64,000 nucleotides of DNA from Liolophura sinensis. Lineage: Eukaryota > Mollusca > Polyplacophora > Chitonida > Chitonidae. The position numbers and the translations under genes are program-made. The DNA is taken from NCBI RefSeq assembly GCF_032854445.1, contig NC_088298.1:5268160-5332159 (forward strand). Direction: 5' to 3'. The notes under the pieces are model-generated. The model ran no database searches, was not told where the DNA came from, and worked only from the letters and a program-made list of their open reading frames with translations. Below are positions 1 to 14,690 of the stretch, piece by piece; the stretch's first letter is position 1, and the number at the start of each line of letters is the position of its first letter.

Positions 1-28
1 GCCAATCAAATAAATAAATAAATAAATA
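1..28 (+). mobile_element. 3' tail of a family A SINE cut by the window edge
   Basis: Begins with GCCAATCAAATAAATAAATA, which matches the end of the family A 3' domain and its tail. Confidence 0.6.
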
Positions 29-317
29 TAAAGAGTGAAGTGATCACCTCTATATACCATATTGTGGGTTTATTAACATGAAGTCTGTATTGCTCAAGCG
101 CTGACCTAGTCGTATAATGGGTTCTCCTTTGGAGTTATAGCCTTTCACTGGTGAGATGGAGCGTTCGAATCCAGTTGTGGCTGTCTCGTGTGTAGATTTT
201 TGTATATATAGGTCACTTTACCATGCAGACTTATTTGTACATGATAAAGTGCATAATAACAAATAGACGGTGTAAATTCGAACGACGAGGTGCAACACTG
301 TTTAGATCTGGTATATA

Positions 318-569
318 TTTCTTTGATTGGTGCTTTACATCGTACTCAAGAATATCTCACTTATACGGCGGCGGCCAGCATTATAATGGGAAGAAACCGG
401 GCAGAGCCCAGGGGAAATCCACGACCATCCGTAGGTTGCTGGCAGACCTTCCCACATGTCATTGGAGGAGAAGCCAGCACGCGCTGGACTCACAGCGACC
501 GTATTGGTGAGAGACTCTTGGGTCATTGCGCTGAACTAGCTCGCTAACCATCTCGGCCACAGAGGCCCG
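318..569 (-). mobile_element. Family A SINE, near full length
   Basis: Minus-strand copy. The left end has TTTGATTGGTGCTTTAC, the right end GGCCACAGAGGCCC carries a recognisable A box, and the B box is damaged. Open frames overlapping it are incidental. Confidence 0.85.
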
Positions 570-1343
570 ATGTGATAAATATATACGACTTATTGCGATA
601 TTGCGATTTGTCAGCGGTGTGATTTATAACAGGACTGAAAAGAATTGTACAGATTTTGAACAGATCGCTCCATATGGAAACTGATCCGCCTTGCGTATGG
701 TAGACATTCTAGACACTTTAGGCGTACGTTTGCAGTGTGTATACATACAAGGTGTGTCTATTGTTATGTGACAGGAAAAAAAAACAGAACGGTATCACAG
801 TGTTTGTCATTTCCTCAAGGGTGGTCTCTTATGCAACACGAGTCGTGACAAAGATCATTAGAAAACGTGGATTTAAGATATATATCACGCATTAGAAAAC
901 GTGAAGGGGCGTTGCAAGTCGATAAGCGGAAGATCCATTTTCAAAACAACCTATAACGCCCAAAGGAATATGTATTTAAGAAATGATGCATACATAGTAA
1001 AAGAAGGGAAGATGCAAGAGAGAAGCAAGAGTCGTTGGGGGGTTGATGCAGGTATTAAGACAATTATATTCTACACTGTATTATGTAGGCCTGATATTCT
1101 ATTCAAATTTCAAACTCTCATATACAGTCCGTGCATATTTTCAAGGTCGGATACAAAATATAAATATCTCATTCTTGAAATGATCAAAATGTATTTTACA
1201 TGTTAGTGTTGTTGGAGCTCTGTATGTGTGTATATGTCAACTGTCCAGTATATATAGACACGCTACACATAGGCTCTGTATTGGGTGTAGATCTAGGTAC
1301 TTCAAAGGTTCATTGCCATAGCTTTACATTACACAACTTTTCT
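570..1343. other. Non-coding, nothing recognised
   Basis: AT-rich unique-looking sequence. The frame near 901-1206 shows no recognisable domain. Confidence 0.6.
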
Positions 1344-1355
1344 GCTAATCCTAGG

Positions 1356-1684
1356 GGTGAGTGAGTGCTTAGGGTTCAGCGTCGTACTTAACAATTTTTC
1401 AGTCGCATGAAGGTGAAGGAATCCTTAGAGTGCATGTAATGTGCCTCCTTGTTGCAGGACGGATTCCCACCGCTGTTTTATCTAGTGCTGCTTCACTGAG
1501 ACGACTTACCGTAATCAAGTAAGGTGCCTCACCCGAGCCGTTATACTAATACAGGTCAACCTGTCGTTATACTATCATCACAGTGCTGAACGCCAAGCGA
1601 GGAAGGTACAACATCCTCTTTAAAGGTCTTAAGTGTGACCCGACCCAGGGTTTACCCTGCATCTACCGCCCCCGAAGAGGACGC
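1356..1684 (-). mobile_element. Family B element ((CACT)n-tailed, SINE-like), with 12-bp target-site duplication
   Basis: On the minus strand it ends in a GTTAAGTACGACG-like block and a short (CACT)n tail. It is flanked by gctaatcctagg at 1344-1355 and 1685-1696, a perfect 12-bp direct repeat, so this is one complete insertion of 329 bases. Shared blocks with other copies include CCTGCAACAAGGAGGCAC and CTTCGTCGTAATATGACT-like sequence. No ORF. Confidence 0.8.
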
Positions 1685-1696
1685 GCTAATCCTAGG

Positions 1697-2801
1697 CGTA
1701 ACTGTACTGTAACTTTGCTGAGTTTATGCTGATATTTAAATTTCTTATAATGAGTATATTTGTACCTCAGTCGTCCAATGGCTGATCTTGTTTTATAAAT
1801 TTTTTCCACTATTTATCTTCATCGGCAAATTTTTACTTTATGGTCATTAAAAAAAGAGCCCCATGATGTTTTCCGGTTTATAAAGTTCATTGAGATAACT
1901 GTTCGTGCTAAATGGAGAAATTCACCGCGAAACGTCGCTCCATCATGTCTGTATAGCTTTGGTCGAAAGAGATTCTTCTCGGAACTCCATTTCCGTTCAA
2001 AGAAACAGGAGATTTCCTCTTCCGGAATACAGGCATTACCTCCATTTTACACGGCTTCGGATATTCGCTGTCCACGCATTGTGCTCAATTCTCTGTTCAA
2101 CTCGCTTCATTTTTGTTAATTGCGTGTCTCCAGCCCGTCTGTCACCGAAGAAGACTGGCAAGTCTCGCGGTCACGTGGCCGTATATCGCAACAGTCCACC
2201 TGTATCCTTTCTTGGATTACATTAAAATCTTAACCCGACGCTAGAATGATACGGAAGTTGGGATTATAATACCTGTTTGTTCGTCTCACGGGCAAACCGG
2301 CCCGAGACCATGTTATAATTCATATCTCAAATTGTTTCCGATTCTTCGATAACGCATTTATATCTGCCGACTGCTTTCCTGCCTGCTTGATATTATACAC
2401 GGACATGCACATCGCTCGCTTTTCTAATTTTCCTCTGACAATACTGAGATTTATCACAATGATACGTTTAAATTCTTCCCCTGTAACAAGAATTGACGAG
2501 GGCCGTCATTTACTGGATATCAGTTTAACCTTTGCAAAGATCGATGGCACGAGAACACTGTTTACCTCCAAATATGCGGTTCAGCAATTGTTGGCGCACT
2601 TCGAGTGCCTTCATTCAGCCTGTTTTACTCATTAGTTGTCTTTTTATTTCTATTTTCCTTAGGTTCCATTTTTCCCCCACTTAGATGTTATAGGTATAAC
2701 TACACGTGCGTACATCTATGCAGATTCCAATGAATGTCTGAGTGATGATAGAGTGTGTTCTATAACATCCTTCAGACAACAGACTTTTCCGTTTAAAGGA
2801 A
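1697..2801. other. Non-coding, nothing recognised
   Basis: Frames of 82-106 codons (1905, 2387) resemble no family and lack gene context. Confidence 0.55.
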
Positions 2802-2803
2802 TA

Positions 2804-3185
2804 GGGGAGTTTTGAGTTTTAAGAGAGATATTCTTTTATCGCAGAGAAAGGCAGAGAAAGTCCAACTGTGTCATGTGACTTGTCAAAAGTGTAAGGCAAC
2901 CATTTTTAATCACATTCACTATAACATGGTCGTCTGAAAAAAAAGTTTCATACAAAGCAATATAGGTAAGACGAATGACAGACAAAACTGAGTGTCTGAA
3001 GGTATGTGAAGTTGAGAAGTTCCTAAAGGAAAGAGATAACATTTGTACCCCTGGAAAGGGGTCCTTGAGACAAGCGGTCAGTAAATTAATGTTAACAGAG
3101 GTTGTCTAATATTTTTCACAAGTCACATGACACAGTAGGACTGTCTTTCCCTTGACAACAAAAGAGCTCCAACTCGAAACTCCCC
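2804..3185. mobile_element. Foldback MITE, GGGGAG family, with TA target-site duplication
   Basis: The ends are GGGGAGTTTTGAGTT and, inverted, AACTCGAAACTCCCC. Flanking dinucleotides are TA at 2802-2803 and 3186-3187. Similarity between the inverted ends continues for about 95 bases through TCATGTGACTTGTC. There is no transposase. TA duplication is typical of Tc1/mariner-mobilised elements. The 68-codon minus-strand ORF inside is incidental. Confidence 0.8.
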
Positions 3186-4563
<1,378 letters not shown>

Positions 4564-4576
4564 TGCTTTGTATTTA

Positions 4577-4751
4577 TTTATTTATTTATTTGATTGGCGT
4601 TTTACGCCGTACTCAGGAATATTTCACTTATACGACGGCGGCTACCATTATGGTGGGAGCAAACCGGGCAGAGCCCGGGGGAAACCCACAACCATCTGCA
4701 GGTTGTTGACGGACCTTCCCACTTACGACCGGAGCGGAAGCCAGCATGAGC
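4577..4751 (-). mobile_element. Family A SINE, 5'-truncated, with 13-bp target-site duplication
   Basis: Minus-strand copy lacking the tRNA-like half. It is bounded by tgctttgtattta at 4564-4576 and 4752-4764, a perfect 13-bp direct repeat that fixes its limits. Confidence 0.88.
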
Positions 4752-4957
4752 TGCTTTGTATTTAGTAGTTTTGGCTAAACACCTTGGTCTGTAAGTGAAA
4801 TGTTGTTTTGTGTTTTTTGTGTGACATCAATCAGTCAATTATAAAAACTAGATTACAATGTGCTAATCAGTGTCAATGAGGACATGTTCGAATACGGCGA
4901 CCATGTTTGGACCATGCTCAGTGGACAATTCCCTCATTCCACCTGCGGACAAAATCT

Positions 4958-4979
4958 GCGGATTATCGTGGTAATCCGC
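4958..4979. repeat. Perfect 8-bp inverted repeat of GGATTA/TAATCC
   Basis: GCGGATTA (4958-4965) and its exact complement (4972-4979) flank six bases, and another TTAATCC follows within 35 bases. GGATTA/TAATCC is the core bound by Otx/Bicoid-type (K50) homeodomains. It may be a binding cluster or just a short palindrome. Confidence 0.4.
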
Positions 4980-5209
4980 TGTGAACAGCATGCTATGATT
5001 AATCCGATATTGTAACGGAATTTTGATTAACATAATCCCAATTTCCGGGTGGACCGCTCACTGGATTTGCTGTCTGGGGTCACGTGGCTATTGAGTGCTC
5101 TGTTGTTCTGAAATTAGTTGTCTCACTAGATAACTAACTTTACACAAGTCATCTTCCATTTTTCTGAAGCCCAACTCCTCACAAATCTCACCTACCTCCA
5201 ATCCTCTAC

Positions 5210-5578
5210 TGGGAGTTTCGAGTTCGAACTCTTTGATCGCTAAATGTAAAAAAAAAGTCCTACTGTATCATGTGACCTGTCGAAAATGTTAGGCAACTAT
5301 TGCAGGATTACATTTACTATAACCTGGGCGTCTGAAGGAAAGTTTCATAAAAATCATTTGGAGTAGACAAACGATGGAGAAAATTGCGGAGTTGAACGTT
5401 TGTGAACTTGAGAAGTCTGTAAAGCACAGAGGTATGATTTGTGCCTTTGGAACACACTGAGACAAGAGATCGGGAAATTAATGTCTGCACAGGTTGCCTG
5501 ACATTTATCACAAGTCACATGATACGTGGGGGTTGTTTTTACTTTCAACTACAACAGAGCTCGAACTTGAAACTCCCC
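5210..5578. mobile_element. Foldback MITE, GGGGAG family, second copy
   Basis: Same orientation and colinear along its length with 2804-3185, including TGTATCATGTGAC, GGCGTCTGAA and GTTGCCTGACATTTATCACA blocks. The left TIR starts TGGGAG and the flanking TA is not preserved, so this copy is older or has a shifted edge. Confidence 0.78.
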
Positions 5579-6689
5579 TTTTCTTAACGCATATCAGCTG
5601 AGTCTTTTGTCCATCATGTTCATTAAAATCGATTTATCTAGACATTTCATGGGGCACACTTTGCCTCCAAAATGATTTACGTGTATGTCATTATCAATTA
5701 ATGCTACACTTAATAATTATTCTCATATGCGATGGTAGCTCCCTCTAGATTAAAATACCATGACTGAGGATTAAAAGTTTAAATTCCTTTAAACAGACCC
5801 AGTGGTTCTGAGTTTCATAGAACCCTGTGCAGTAACGTGCTTAATGACCTTGTCCTGTGGAATTTCACGAAACAAACGAATTTCAACGGATGGATACTTA
5901 GTTTATTCTGTACGGGGTTAAAATAGAACGAGTTGCTAAGCCATACTTGGAAGAAATTTAAATTTGTTTTCTCGTTCAAAATTATTTGTTGTGTTTAGAG
6001 ATGTGTGAGCCAGTACGTACTGAAGAACGACATAGCGTCACCATGGTAACGTGACTCTATATCAGTGCTTAATGAAACTAGCCCATAATCGGTGGAACAT
6101 GTCTCTTGAAGACGTTCGGGACGTTTGCTTTGAGATTAATCTTTCCTCCATCATCCTGATGAATTGCTGGTACGACAATGTTCGGCCGAATGAAACCACG
6201 TGACTCGGCTCCACCCCACCCCACCCGCACCCACCACATACTCCTTTTGATGCAGTTGGCCAAAGACGATCTCGTTCCACTATAGTGACCACATGCATCG
6301 TGCTGAGTATTAAGCACTCAGGTAGATTATTAGTGGTCAAACCTTTGTCCACGTCTTCCACTGGTGAACATGCCATATGTCCGGAGGGTGGGGCAAGGAT
6401 CTTAAGACGCCACACCCGTTCCTGGTTAGGCAGGAGAGGGCAAAACAACAATGGTTAATTACTAAAATCATTATATATATTAGGGAAGCAGAGATTTGGA
6501 TTTGGTGACTGGATTTATTCATCGCGTTGAAATTTCCATAAGTAGGTAATTCTAACAGCAGTATGGACGAAACAAATACCCAAGGATTATAAGCATTCGT
6601 GACGGAAATGTACCTGAATTCGTCTGCCCAGATAATGGCTTATAATATAGCTTATTCTAACATCAGTAATGGACGAACTTAATATCATA
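5579..6689. other. Non-coding; G4-capable C-rich stretch
   Basis: A 129-codon minus-strand frame at 6062-6451 has no recognised similarity. CCACCCCACCCCACCCGCAC lies near 6215. Confidence 0.5.
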
Positions 6690-6908
6690 GGGGGGCCTCC
6701 GTGGCTCAGTTGGTTAGCGCGCTGGCGCAGCGTAATGACCCAGGAGTCTCACCAGCTCATGCTGGCTTCCTCTCTGGCCGTACCTGCGGATGGTCGTGGG
6801 TCTCCCCCAGGCTCTGCCCGGTTTCCACCCACTATAATGCTAGCCGCCGTCGTATAAGTGAAATATTCTTGAGTACGGCGTAAAACACCAATCAAATAAA
6901 TAAATAAA
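6690..6908 (+). mobile_element. Family A SINE with two internal deletions
   Basis: The 5' end and A box TGGCTCAGTTGG (6702-6713) are intact. The B-box segment and a second stretch of about 20 bases are deleted, so it probably cannot be transcribed by pol III. The 3' domain and (AAAT)n tail are present. Confidence 0.87.
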
Positions 6909-9088
6909 ACCATAGGACTTGTATAGGCATTCCTGACTGAGATGTGACTGAATTTGCCCACTCAAATGGAAGCCCTTTATGAAAAGCGTATTCTCTAATA
7001 CAGCCAATGCACCAGCTCAAACCCAAAGACGTCTAGACAATCCCTTCGATAGATGAACTATTTATCTAAAACTTTTAAACAAACTATTGCTACCAAAATT
7101 TTATTTGTTTTTATAACAATTCCTACTGAAGATTTGATTACAAGTACAGGTAAAAAAGTCATATCAAGGAACAATATAATGTCTAGGTGACACAAAAATA
7201 TAGCAGTACAATGTAATTACTTTTTTAAAAATTACGCTTTTTCATTATCAATTAATAATTTATCACAGGTTTCAGTTTTACCTTCATTCTACTTAACCGA
7301 CTGCATGACTTCCAAAATACAGTAAAATGTGATATATGACAGGTGCCTGTAGCTTTATTTTCTGGACTTATCTGCATGCGAGGTATTATATATCATTGCT
7401 GCATTTGCAATTCGTGACAGTTTTAATGTAGTAATTATCAAATCCTTCGTATTTTAGACTTTGGAGAATGGAATGGTCAGGTGAAAACTCTTACCTGGCA
7501 TAAACATTGCATTTTTCTCATGGTATTGTTTATTAAAGGTGATGACGTCTTTGCATTGTGAGTATCTGTAGACCAGTGACGTCCACTAAATTGCAATTAA
7601 CATCACTGTGTTTTTGTATATCTAGTCCTGCTTAAGCCATGGTGCTAGGCGTCATGTAATGTGCTATTATTTATGCATTTACATGAACAGTCAGAATAAA
7701 ACCCTAACTGCGGTAAATTGACTACAGGCCGTATTTCACCGGTTACGTGTGATCATTTGTCAGATATCACACTGTCGTCGCTGCTCTGGTTTGGTCTGTG
7801 TACTGTGAATGTCTCATATAGCAATGTCTACAAAATCATATCTTGAATTTTACGACATCTTGCGCACTTTAACCATGTTGATCCACCCAGCATAATGCTG
7901 GCCGCCGAGAAATACTTTTGAGTACGGCGTAAAACACCAGTCAAATAAATGAATACACGTGCTGATGCATTTATCACTCACTTTTCACCATAACTAGTGT
8001 ATTTAGATTTGTATTTAAACTATATATTTATGAAAACCACTAGCTGTGTTATTAGAATGACTGGATAATCAGCTTGTTTGATTTCATTACTGTTGGTTTT
8101 TGATCAGTGAGAGAACACAATTATCAGACCGTTTACAGTGCCGACAGGGATAAACGCTGGACATATTTATATAGATGTTGGATATAAACCTGTATGTCTA
8201 TCAAAAATATGTATTTCCAAAACTGAATACTGCAAACACTATACACGTACATGAGGTATATTTATCAAAAGTCTTAATAAGACTTATGTCAAACTTTCAA
8301 ACACAGCTAAAATTAAAATGTTTTGCTCTAGGGAGTTTAAAATTTACAAACTGATTCTTAAATGCGGGACAATAATTTACCAACCACAGTTTGAGTCATT
8401 TGTAGTTCTGAGTTTGGTTTTTTAAGCATTTGTAATTTATGACTTAAGTCAGTAATGTAGACCGACTAGTGCATTATGATATATTTTATTTTATCAATTA
8501 TTTTATGCACTGGACAAAATCTGCCAACTTAATTAACTTACAAGGTTCGATGAACATTCGAGGAAAAGGTGCAGTGAATATATAAGTGACAGACAATTGC
8601 AGTCCTGTGCCAACAGGCGTATATGCATACACGATAATACATATCCGTTGGATTTTGGGATAGACAGGGCTATTCCGCTCTAACTCTGAAGGATCTTTGG
8701 TACAACAAGGAATTACCTTAAGCTGAAGTGAATTCGTGTGAAAATCGGGAGTAAATTAGCAGTGGATTACGTCTGATGACGGCCATTACCGAAAGGGTCA
8801 AACAAACTTGTATATCCGCCATTATGCAACACGTGTTAGCCTTGCTGAAATAAAGATAGTGTCAAATATTTGATTTTCGGCCTCGGCTTGTTGACATGTG
8901 TCAGAGTTTGCGGGTGATTGAACATCGGGTGTCCAGCTACCCTGGTCTTACTGGTTACTCGACACGCAAGCTGATTGGACGATCATTGATGATTGACCAC
9001 TGGTCAAGGATTGGTAATCTCCTTTAGAATCGTCCCTGCACCCCCCGCGTTACAACACCCCCTGGAAAGTTGCCTACATGACCGAGTA
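6909..9088. other. AT-rich intergenic DNA
   Basis: Only the SINE fragment at 7888 is recognised. No frame of 60 codons or more stands out. Confidence 0.6.
7888..7953 (+). mobile_element. Family A SINE 3' fragment
   Basis: Only the terminal 65 bases are left, from CATAATGCTGGCCGCCG to the tail. Confidence 0.75.
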
Positions 9089-9461
9089 TAGGGGACATAA
9101 AGAGACGAGCTTTGTTTTTAAATTCGTCATAATCCCCTTCGTGTCTCTATAGCTCATTCTCGATCAAATCTCTGCAGCGTTTCATTCCGACTTACAAGAG
9201 CCCGGTCGACTGTCAGTCGCCGATCAGCGCAAGAAGGAACGTGCTCCGAATCCACTGTGATACATTTCTCGGTCGCTAGGTGGCGCTGTTTGCTTATCAG
9301 CAGACGAGAGGTTGAAGCTTGGCTCAGTAGTAAGCAGCGATAAGCTAACGACGGATGTTGCACGACTGGGATAAAATTCGGGAGAAAAATCTGCGTGAAA
9401 TCTTAGGAGATTTATTAAGTTGGATTACCTTACCCATTGAACAAGGCCTAACAAGGTATGT
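9089..9461 (+). promoter_or_regulatory. Candidate promoter / untranslated exon with CTCF-like site and splice donor
   Basis: This stretch is less AT-rich than its surroundings. It has a TATA-like ATAAAGA near 9099, CTAGGTGGCGCTG at 9276-9288 (a close match to the bilaterian CTCF core) and ACAAG|GTATGT at 9455/9456, a good donor sequence. It could be a non-coding first exon feeding Frizzled 12 kb away, or an unrelated element. No long ORF is present; the 69-codon minus-strand frame here looks incidental. Confidence 0.3.
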
Positions 9462-9724
9462 TTTAGCTTTCGTTTACTTTTGAGTCGCATTTTGTTTATC
9501 TCCCAGACCTTTCAGGCCTAAATAATGCTACAGGTTAAAAGGGAAATCCGTGATAGGCGTATCAGCTCTGCTGTTAAGTTAAGCATCATTAGAATATGGA
9601 TCTATATGTAGACTTTTACACCTTTATCCGGGCGTTTATTTTTTACACACCCAAACTGTAACATGACTTAAAAAAGTTCCACGTTGTCCATGGATTTTAA
9701 TGTAATGCTTTGACGCGTTATGGT

Positions 9725-9772
9725 TCCAGTAGGACAAATCAACTTCCAGTAGGACAAATCAACTTCCAGTAC
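9725..9772 (+). repeat. 20-bp short tandem repeat, 2.3 copies
   Basis: TTCCAGTAGGACAAATCAAC occurs twice in succession, followed by TTCCAGTA. Confidence 0.85.
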
Positions 9773-11228
9773 AACTATACACATCACAGGCAATATACGA
9801 CTCTTGAATAACATGGAATTAAACCTTCGTCAATTAAATAAATAAATAAAAGTATGGACTGTTTCGAATTAAACAAAGTGTCATCAAAAGCTGATCAAAC
9901 CATCCATATAAACTAATTTACCTGCAAGGAAAATAACTGGTTTATTTAGATGAATGTAGGCCTATTAGTATTTATATCACTCGTATACTAGTGATCATTT
10001 CGCTGAACTTTTGTGTTTAGTTGACTCGAAGTTGTGTAAACTTGTGTACTTATAAGAACCAAATCCTTCAAACGTTTAAGAAGTCGCATGCATCAATCAG
10101 CAAAAAATGAGTTGCCTGCTTTATAATTTGTTGTGGCACAGTTTTCTTATTAATGACAGACATGTCTATAGAGTTACGCATTAACCGACAAATGCATAGT
10201 AAGGAAGCTAAACACGGACGTGTCGTTTCTGTTTCTTTGCAAAATTTTTTTTTTAACCTTTTGGTGCATGGGAGACACTTGAAATAATGTTCAAACGTTC
10301 ACCGAATTACAGGGTTTTAAATTTTAGGCGACAAAAAAGGAGCAAATCTTTCTCTCTATGGAATATAGATCAGTTTGTTTAAGCGGTCTATAGGTTGATC
10401 ATTTTCTTAACACTGGTCAGGGATATATACTTTTAAACCAGTTACAAGGCTTCTAAAAATGTTTAAGACGCAAGCATGGGAGAAAAAGGAAGGGACTTCG
10501 TTGTTAATTTAGTTTTAGCGTTTAATGCTGGCGTCCGATTTCTCTAGGGTTAGCACATTAGCGAGCTACTTGGAGATTGGAATGGGGGAGGAGGGCACAA
10601 GTGTTAAATAGCGACGATAAACAAATGTTTGCCTGTTTACAAAGACCGTGGCTATAGCACGGCGAAGTGTGTCCACGGCAAGTGGCTGGGCTGAGTTCCG
10701 CCTGACAGACGGCACGACGCGGGGCGGAGTGTCACGCACACAGCGCCGTACCTAGCCTGTCCTTGACAGGCAGTATATGCCACTGTGTGTACTTTTCGCA
10801 CTGCGCGTTATGCAATGCCAGTATGAACAAAAAGCAAAAACAAACATTTTATACCAACACTGTCCGCGTCAAGCCGGTAATCTTTATATAAGATAAGGAA
10901 AATCCTTCTGACCAGAGATATAATGGGACTCTCGTCTTTCCTCTTGGTTTGTGCAAATACCGCACAAACTTGTCGACGTCAACTCCGGCTGGCTTGTCAT
11001 ATACACTCGGCGCTGGGACCGACAGTCAAGTAGTGACACTTTGGACGAAGTACAGTACAACTACTAGACGAAAGAGCTTATTTCCTGACCAACTTAAAAC
11101 TCTACTAAAGATAATTGGAAACGTGAATGTGTTGTCGCTGAATTGTATTTTTTTTACACTCCCCCTCACTTTCCTAAATAGTTTCGTTGCACCAGCTTGG
11201 ACCTGAATAAGCCTTTATGTATGTGCGC

Positions 11229-11375
<147 letters not shown>

Positions 11376-14074
11376 TTTAATTTAAATAAACAGTTCTACT
11401 GGGGTTCATATTTAACTTTGCGTATATATATGTATATATATATATATATACAAATATACGGATACAAGTTCACATCTAAGCTCATTACTCTATATCTAGG
11501 CAATATTTTGTTTAGGACTTGTGTAATTTAAACGACGCAAAGTTTGTTTGTTAAAACCTGATGATATGTAAACCAACAAGCTTTCAAATCCATGTAATTT
11601 TATCTGCAGCGAGTAGATTTGTACAGCAATGAATTACTGCACGTTTTCATTAGTATTTAACGTTTGTAACACTTTTTGGACACTGTGTCCCATAATGCGT
11701 TTCATATTACAAATATTAAATTTAATATTCAAGTTTTAAATGTAACATTATGTGAGAGTTTATCATATATTGTAGATCGGTAACAGATATAAAATGTTGT
11801 TCTCATCCTCTCATCGTGATAGAGCATTTTGAACGTGTGCCGAGTTCTCTTTCTCTGACAGTTCCACTCAGCCAGTCTTACAGAAGCAGTGTAGTTTGCC
11901 CAATCATTTCGGCTCCTGTGACAATTGCTGGAAGGCAAACTGAACAGATCGGATTTAATTCACAAATAATTGCATACTAATTTGCTAAAATAGAATGTTT
12001 TTTTTTTCGGAAAGTCGGGCCACATTTTCGTCATATAAAATGTTTATTCCGCGGTGTCAAAAACGCAATGCTAAATTGATTAAGCGTAGGAATTCGGTGT
12101 CGGCGTTTGTTTACAGTCTGTCAACCTTTGGCCATCACATGGAGTTGTCGGTATAAAGCTGTTCCCACCGACTGGGAGTGTTCAACACGTCCCCCAGAAA
12201 CAAGTTCATCGTCCATTTCAACACTGTGTAAACACTAACACGTGTTACATTCAAAACCGACTAAAGAGGGAGGCAGAAAAAAAAGAAAAAGATGAAAAAA
12301 AAAATGCAATCGAGCGTTAAGATGGCAGTTTTGATGAGGTTGTAAAGTTGAGATGGATATATATATATATAACTTAAAAATGAACTTTTCCAAAAAAATG
12401 TTGTGCGAGTTTTTTTTTTTTTAACAAATGTATAATATTTCGATACGACATTATAATATTCTGGCGAGCTGTTCGTTCATAGTAAACTGTAGGTATAGAG
12501 TTACAGTTTATTACACGAGTATGTGTATGATGGAGCAGTCCGCCTGCGATGATATGATATATACATCTATATATACATCATAGGCGAATTTTTTTTTGTT
12601 ATGCGCGGTATATGTATGTGTGTATAATGTCGTATCGAAGTTGTATGTAGATGTGTATGGAGTCGTTAATGTTGACATATTTTCTTACCTATTCCTTTAC
12701 ACATATATGTGCAGAGAAAGACGAGGATCCTGTATATATATACTTTGACTCATTACACGTTTCTGAAAGTCACCACATAGGTATAAAGGGGATGAAAACA
12801 TAATAAATAAACCGGTGATAATATTAAATTGTTTTTCTTCTTAAAGTTATCATTACAGTGTGCTGAATTAATATACATCCAGATTGCATATTTCTGCACA
12901 GTGACAAAATCAGAAAAATACTTCTATAGTGCAGGATTCTTTATATATTCGTTTTATGAAATAAACTCACACAACGTGTCACATTTTATGCAAGAAAATA
13001 TAAATGACTTCTTGAAAACTGATATTCTGTTGTTTTTGTGTATTTACATTAGGTTACACTGGTTACACCTTTTTTCCGCATCGCTAAATTTTTAGTGCAG
13101 ATTGAAGTTTTGGACAAATTTACACCCCCCCCCCCCCCTCCCCCCGCACCGCGTTCCATACTCGACTCATATTTACCACGTGTATAACCATTTTTTTCCA
13201 TAGACCACGGGGGGAAAGTTCAAATATAACCGGCATTACCTAAATATAAACAAGCTCTGTGTGTTGAGGAAGTGGTCGTGTAGGCAGGGAAGTGTCCCGC
13301 TCACGTAAAGTCCGTGCTTCCTTGTCGGCCATTAACCCAGTCTCCACGGAATGCGCCAAGCCGAGGATTTCATTTACGGCTTGTCACATCACGATGGCTT
13401 GATTTACTTTTTCACGAACGTGGTTTTTTTCCCTGTGTGTTTTTAAGAAGATAACCCATAAGTTTAGGACAGGGCGCAGTACGAGTACACACATATAGCC
13501 TATTCATGTGAGATTTGGCCACTATGTACATACCTGAAGGGTAAACTATTTACTGAATTCTGGGATTACGTGTTGCTATGTAAATACTGGGATTAGGCCT
13601 AAATGTTGCTAAAACAGCTCAGTATATTGCCAAATGCTGAGTTTAAATATTACGGCAAATAACACGGATAAAATTGTACCAAGTAATTGGAGAACATATT
13701 GCTAAAAATACAGGGTAAATATTGCTGAGTACTGGGAAGAAATGTTACACACCAGAGTATAAAAAATATTAAATATATCCTGTTGTTGTACATTGAACTG
13801 TAATAAAAAGCCAATCCTTTTGTCTAAAAAACAAACAATAACGAAAAAAAACTGAAGCGCTGTTTGTGATTTGTCATAGATTTGACGCCTTTAGAAAGCA
13901 ATATTTTTGGTTGGTAATAATTTTTGATGTGTTTGCATATAATTATATAAGTGCAGTAATTATAAATATTCATAAAGAAATAAATAGCGACATCGGAATG
14001 ATCTGTATGCTTTTTGATGATTTAGTTTCTATCAAGTGAATATATACAATACGGTATATTTATTGGGCCCAGTA

Positions 14075-14690
14075 TTGATTGTATAAAATGTAACACAAAA
14101 GTGTAACAGTTAAAGCATATTTGTTGTCAACAATCGAAGCATTACATACATTTGTTACCTTGTTTATATCAAATTTCAACAAAGACTGTACAGTAAACAT
14201 TTTGTACAAGCTGTATTTTTTGGAATACCACATCTACGAAACATGCATGTTGTAATTGTACAAAATGAAACAAAAACTGTTTTAGTTACAGTATATTTTG
14301 TGGAACGATGCATGTAGCGGAAGACCGCTTGTAACATGCATTTTGTAACTGTATAAAATGTAACAAAGATTGTTTCAGTTAATGAATGTTTTATGGAAAC
14401 GGTATATTTTATGGACGACGATGTCCCCGTTGTGCATGTTGTATAAAATCTAACAATTACAGACATCTTGTTAGATAAACATGTAGCAAACTGTGTAAAA
14501 GTTATAAAAAAAACTATATCGTGCAAACATTCGGTAAACCGTCAGTTGAATAAAATGTGCTGTAGGTATAGCATTTATAGCATAAAATGTAGTAAATTTT
14601 GTAAACGTTACAACATATATTATGCAAACATATTCCGTCAATTAATCATGCTGCAGTTATAGCATTTAGTATTGCTTAAAATGTATAATC
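14075..14690 (+). repeat. Degenerate tandem repeat of about 105 bp
   Basis: Recurring TTGTAACTGTATAAAATGTA, ACAAAAACTGTTTTAGTTAC and GCATGTTGTA blocks, heavily diverged. A 116-codon minus-strand frame inside shows the same internal repeat and is not considered a gene. Confidence 0.5.

Noticed and set aside
6062-6451. 129-codon minus-strand frame
   Set aside because: No recognised family, overlapping alternative frames and a C-rich stretch; no start or splice context.
14176-14526. 116-codon minus-strand frame
   Set aside because: Lies in a degenerate tandem repeat and shows the same internal repetition.
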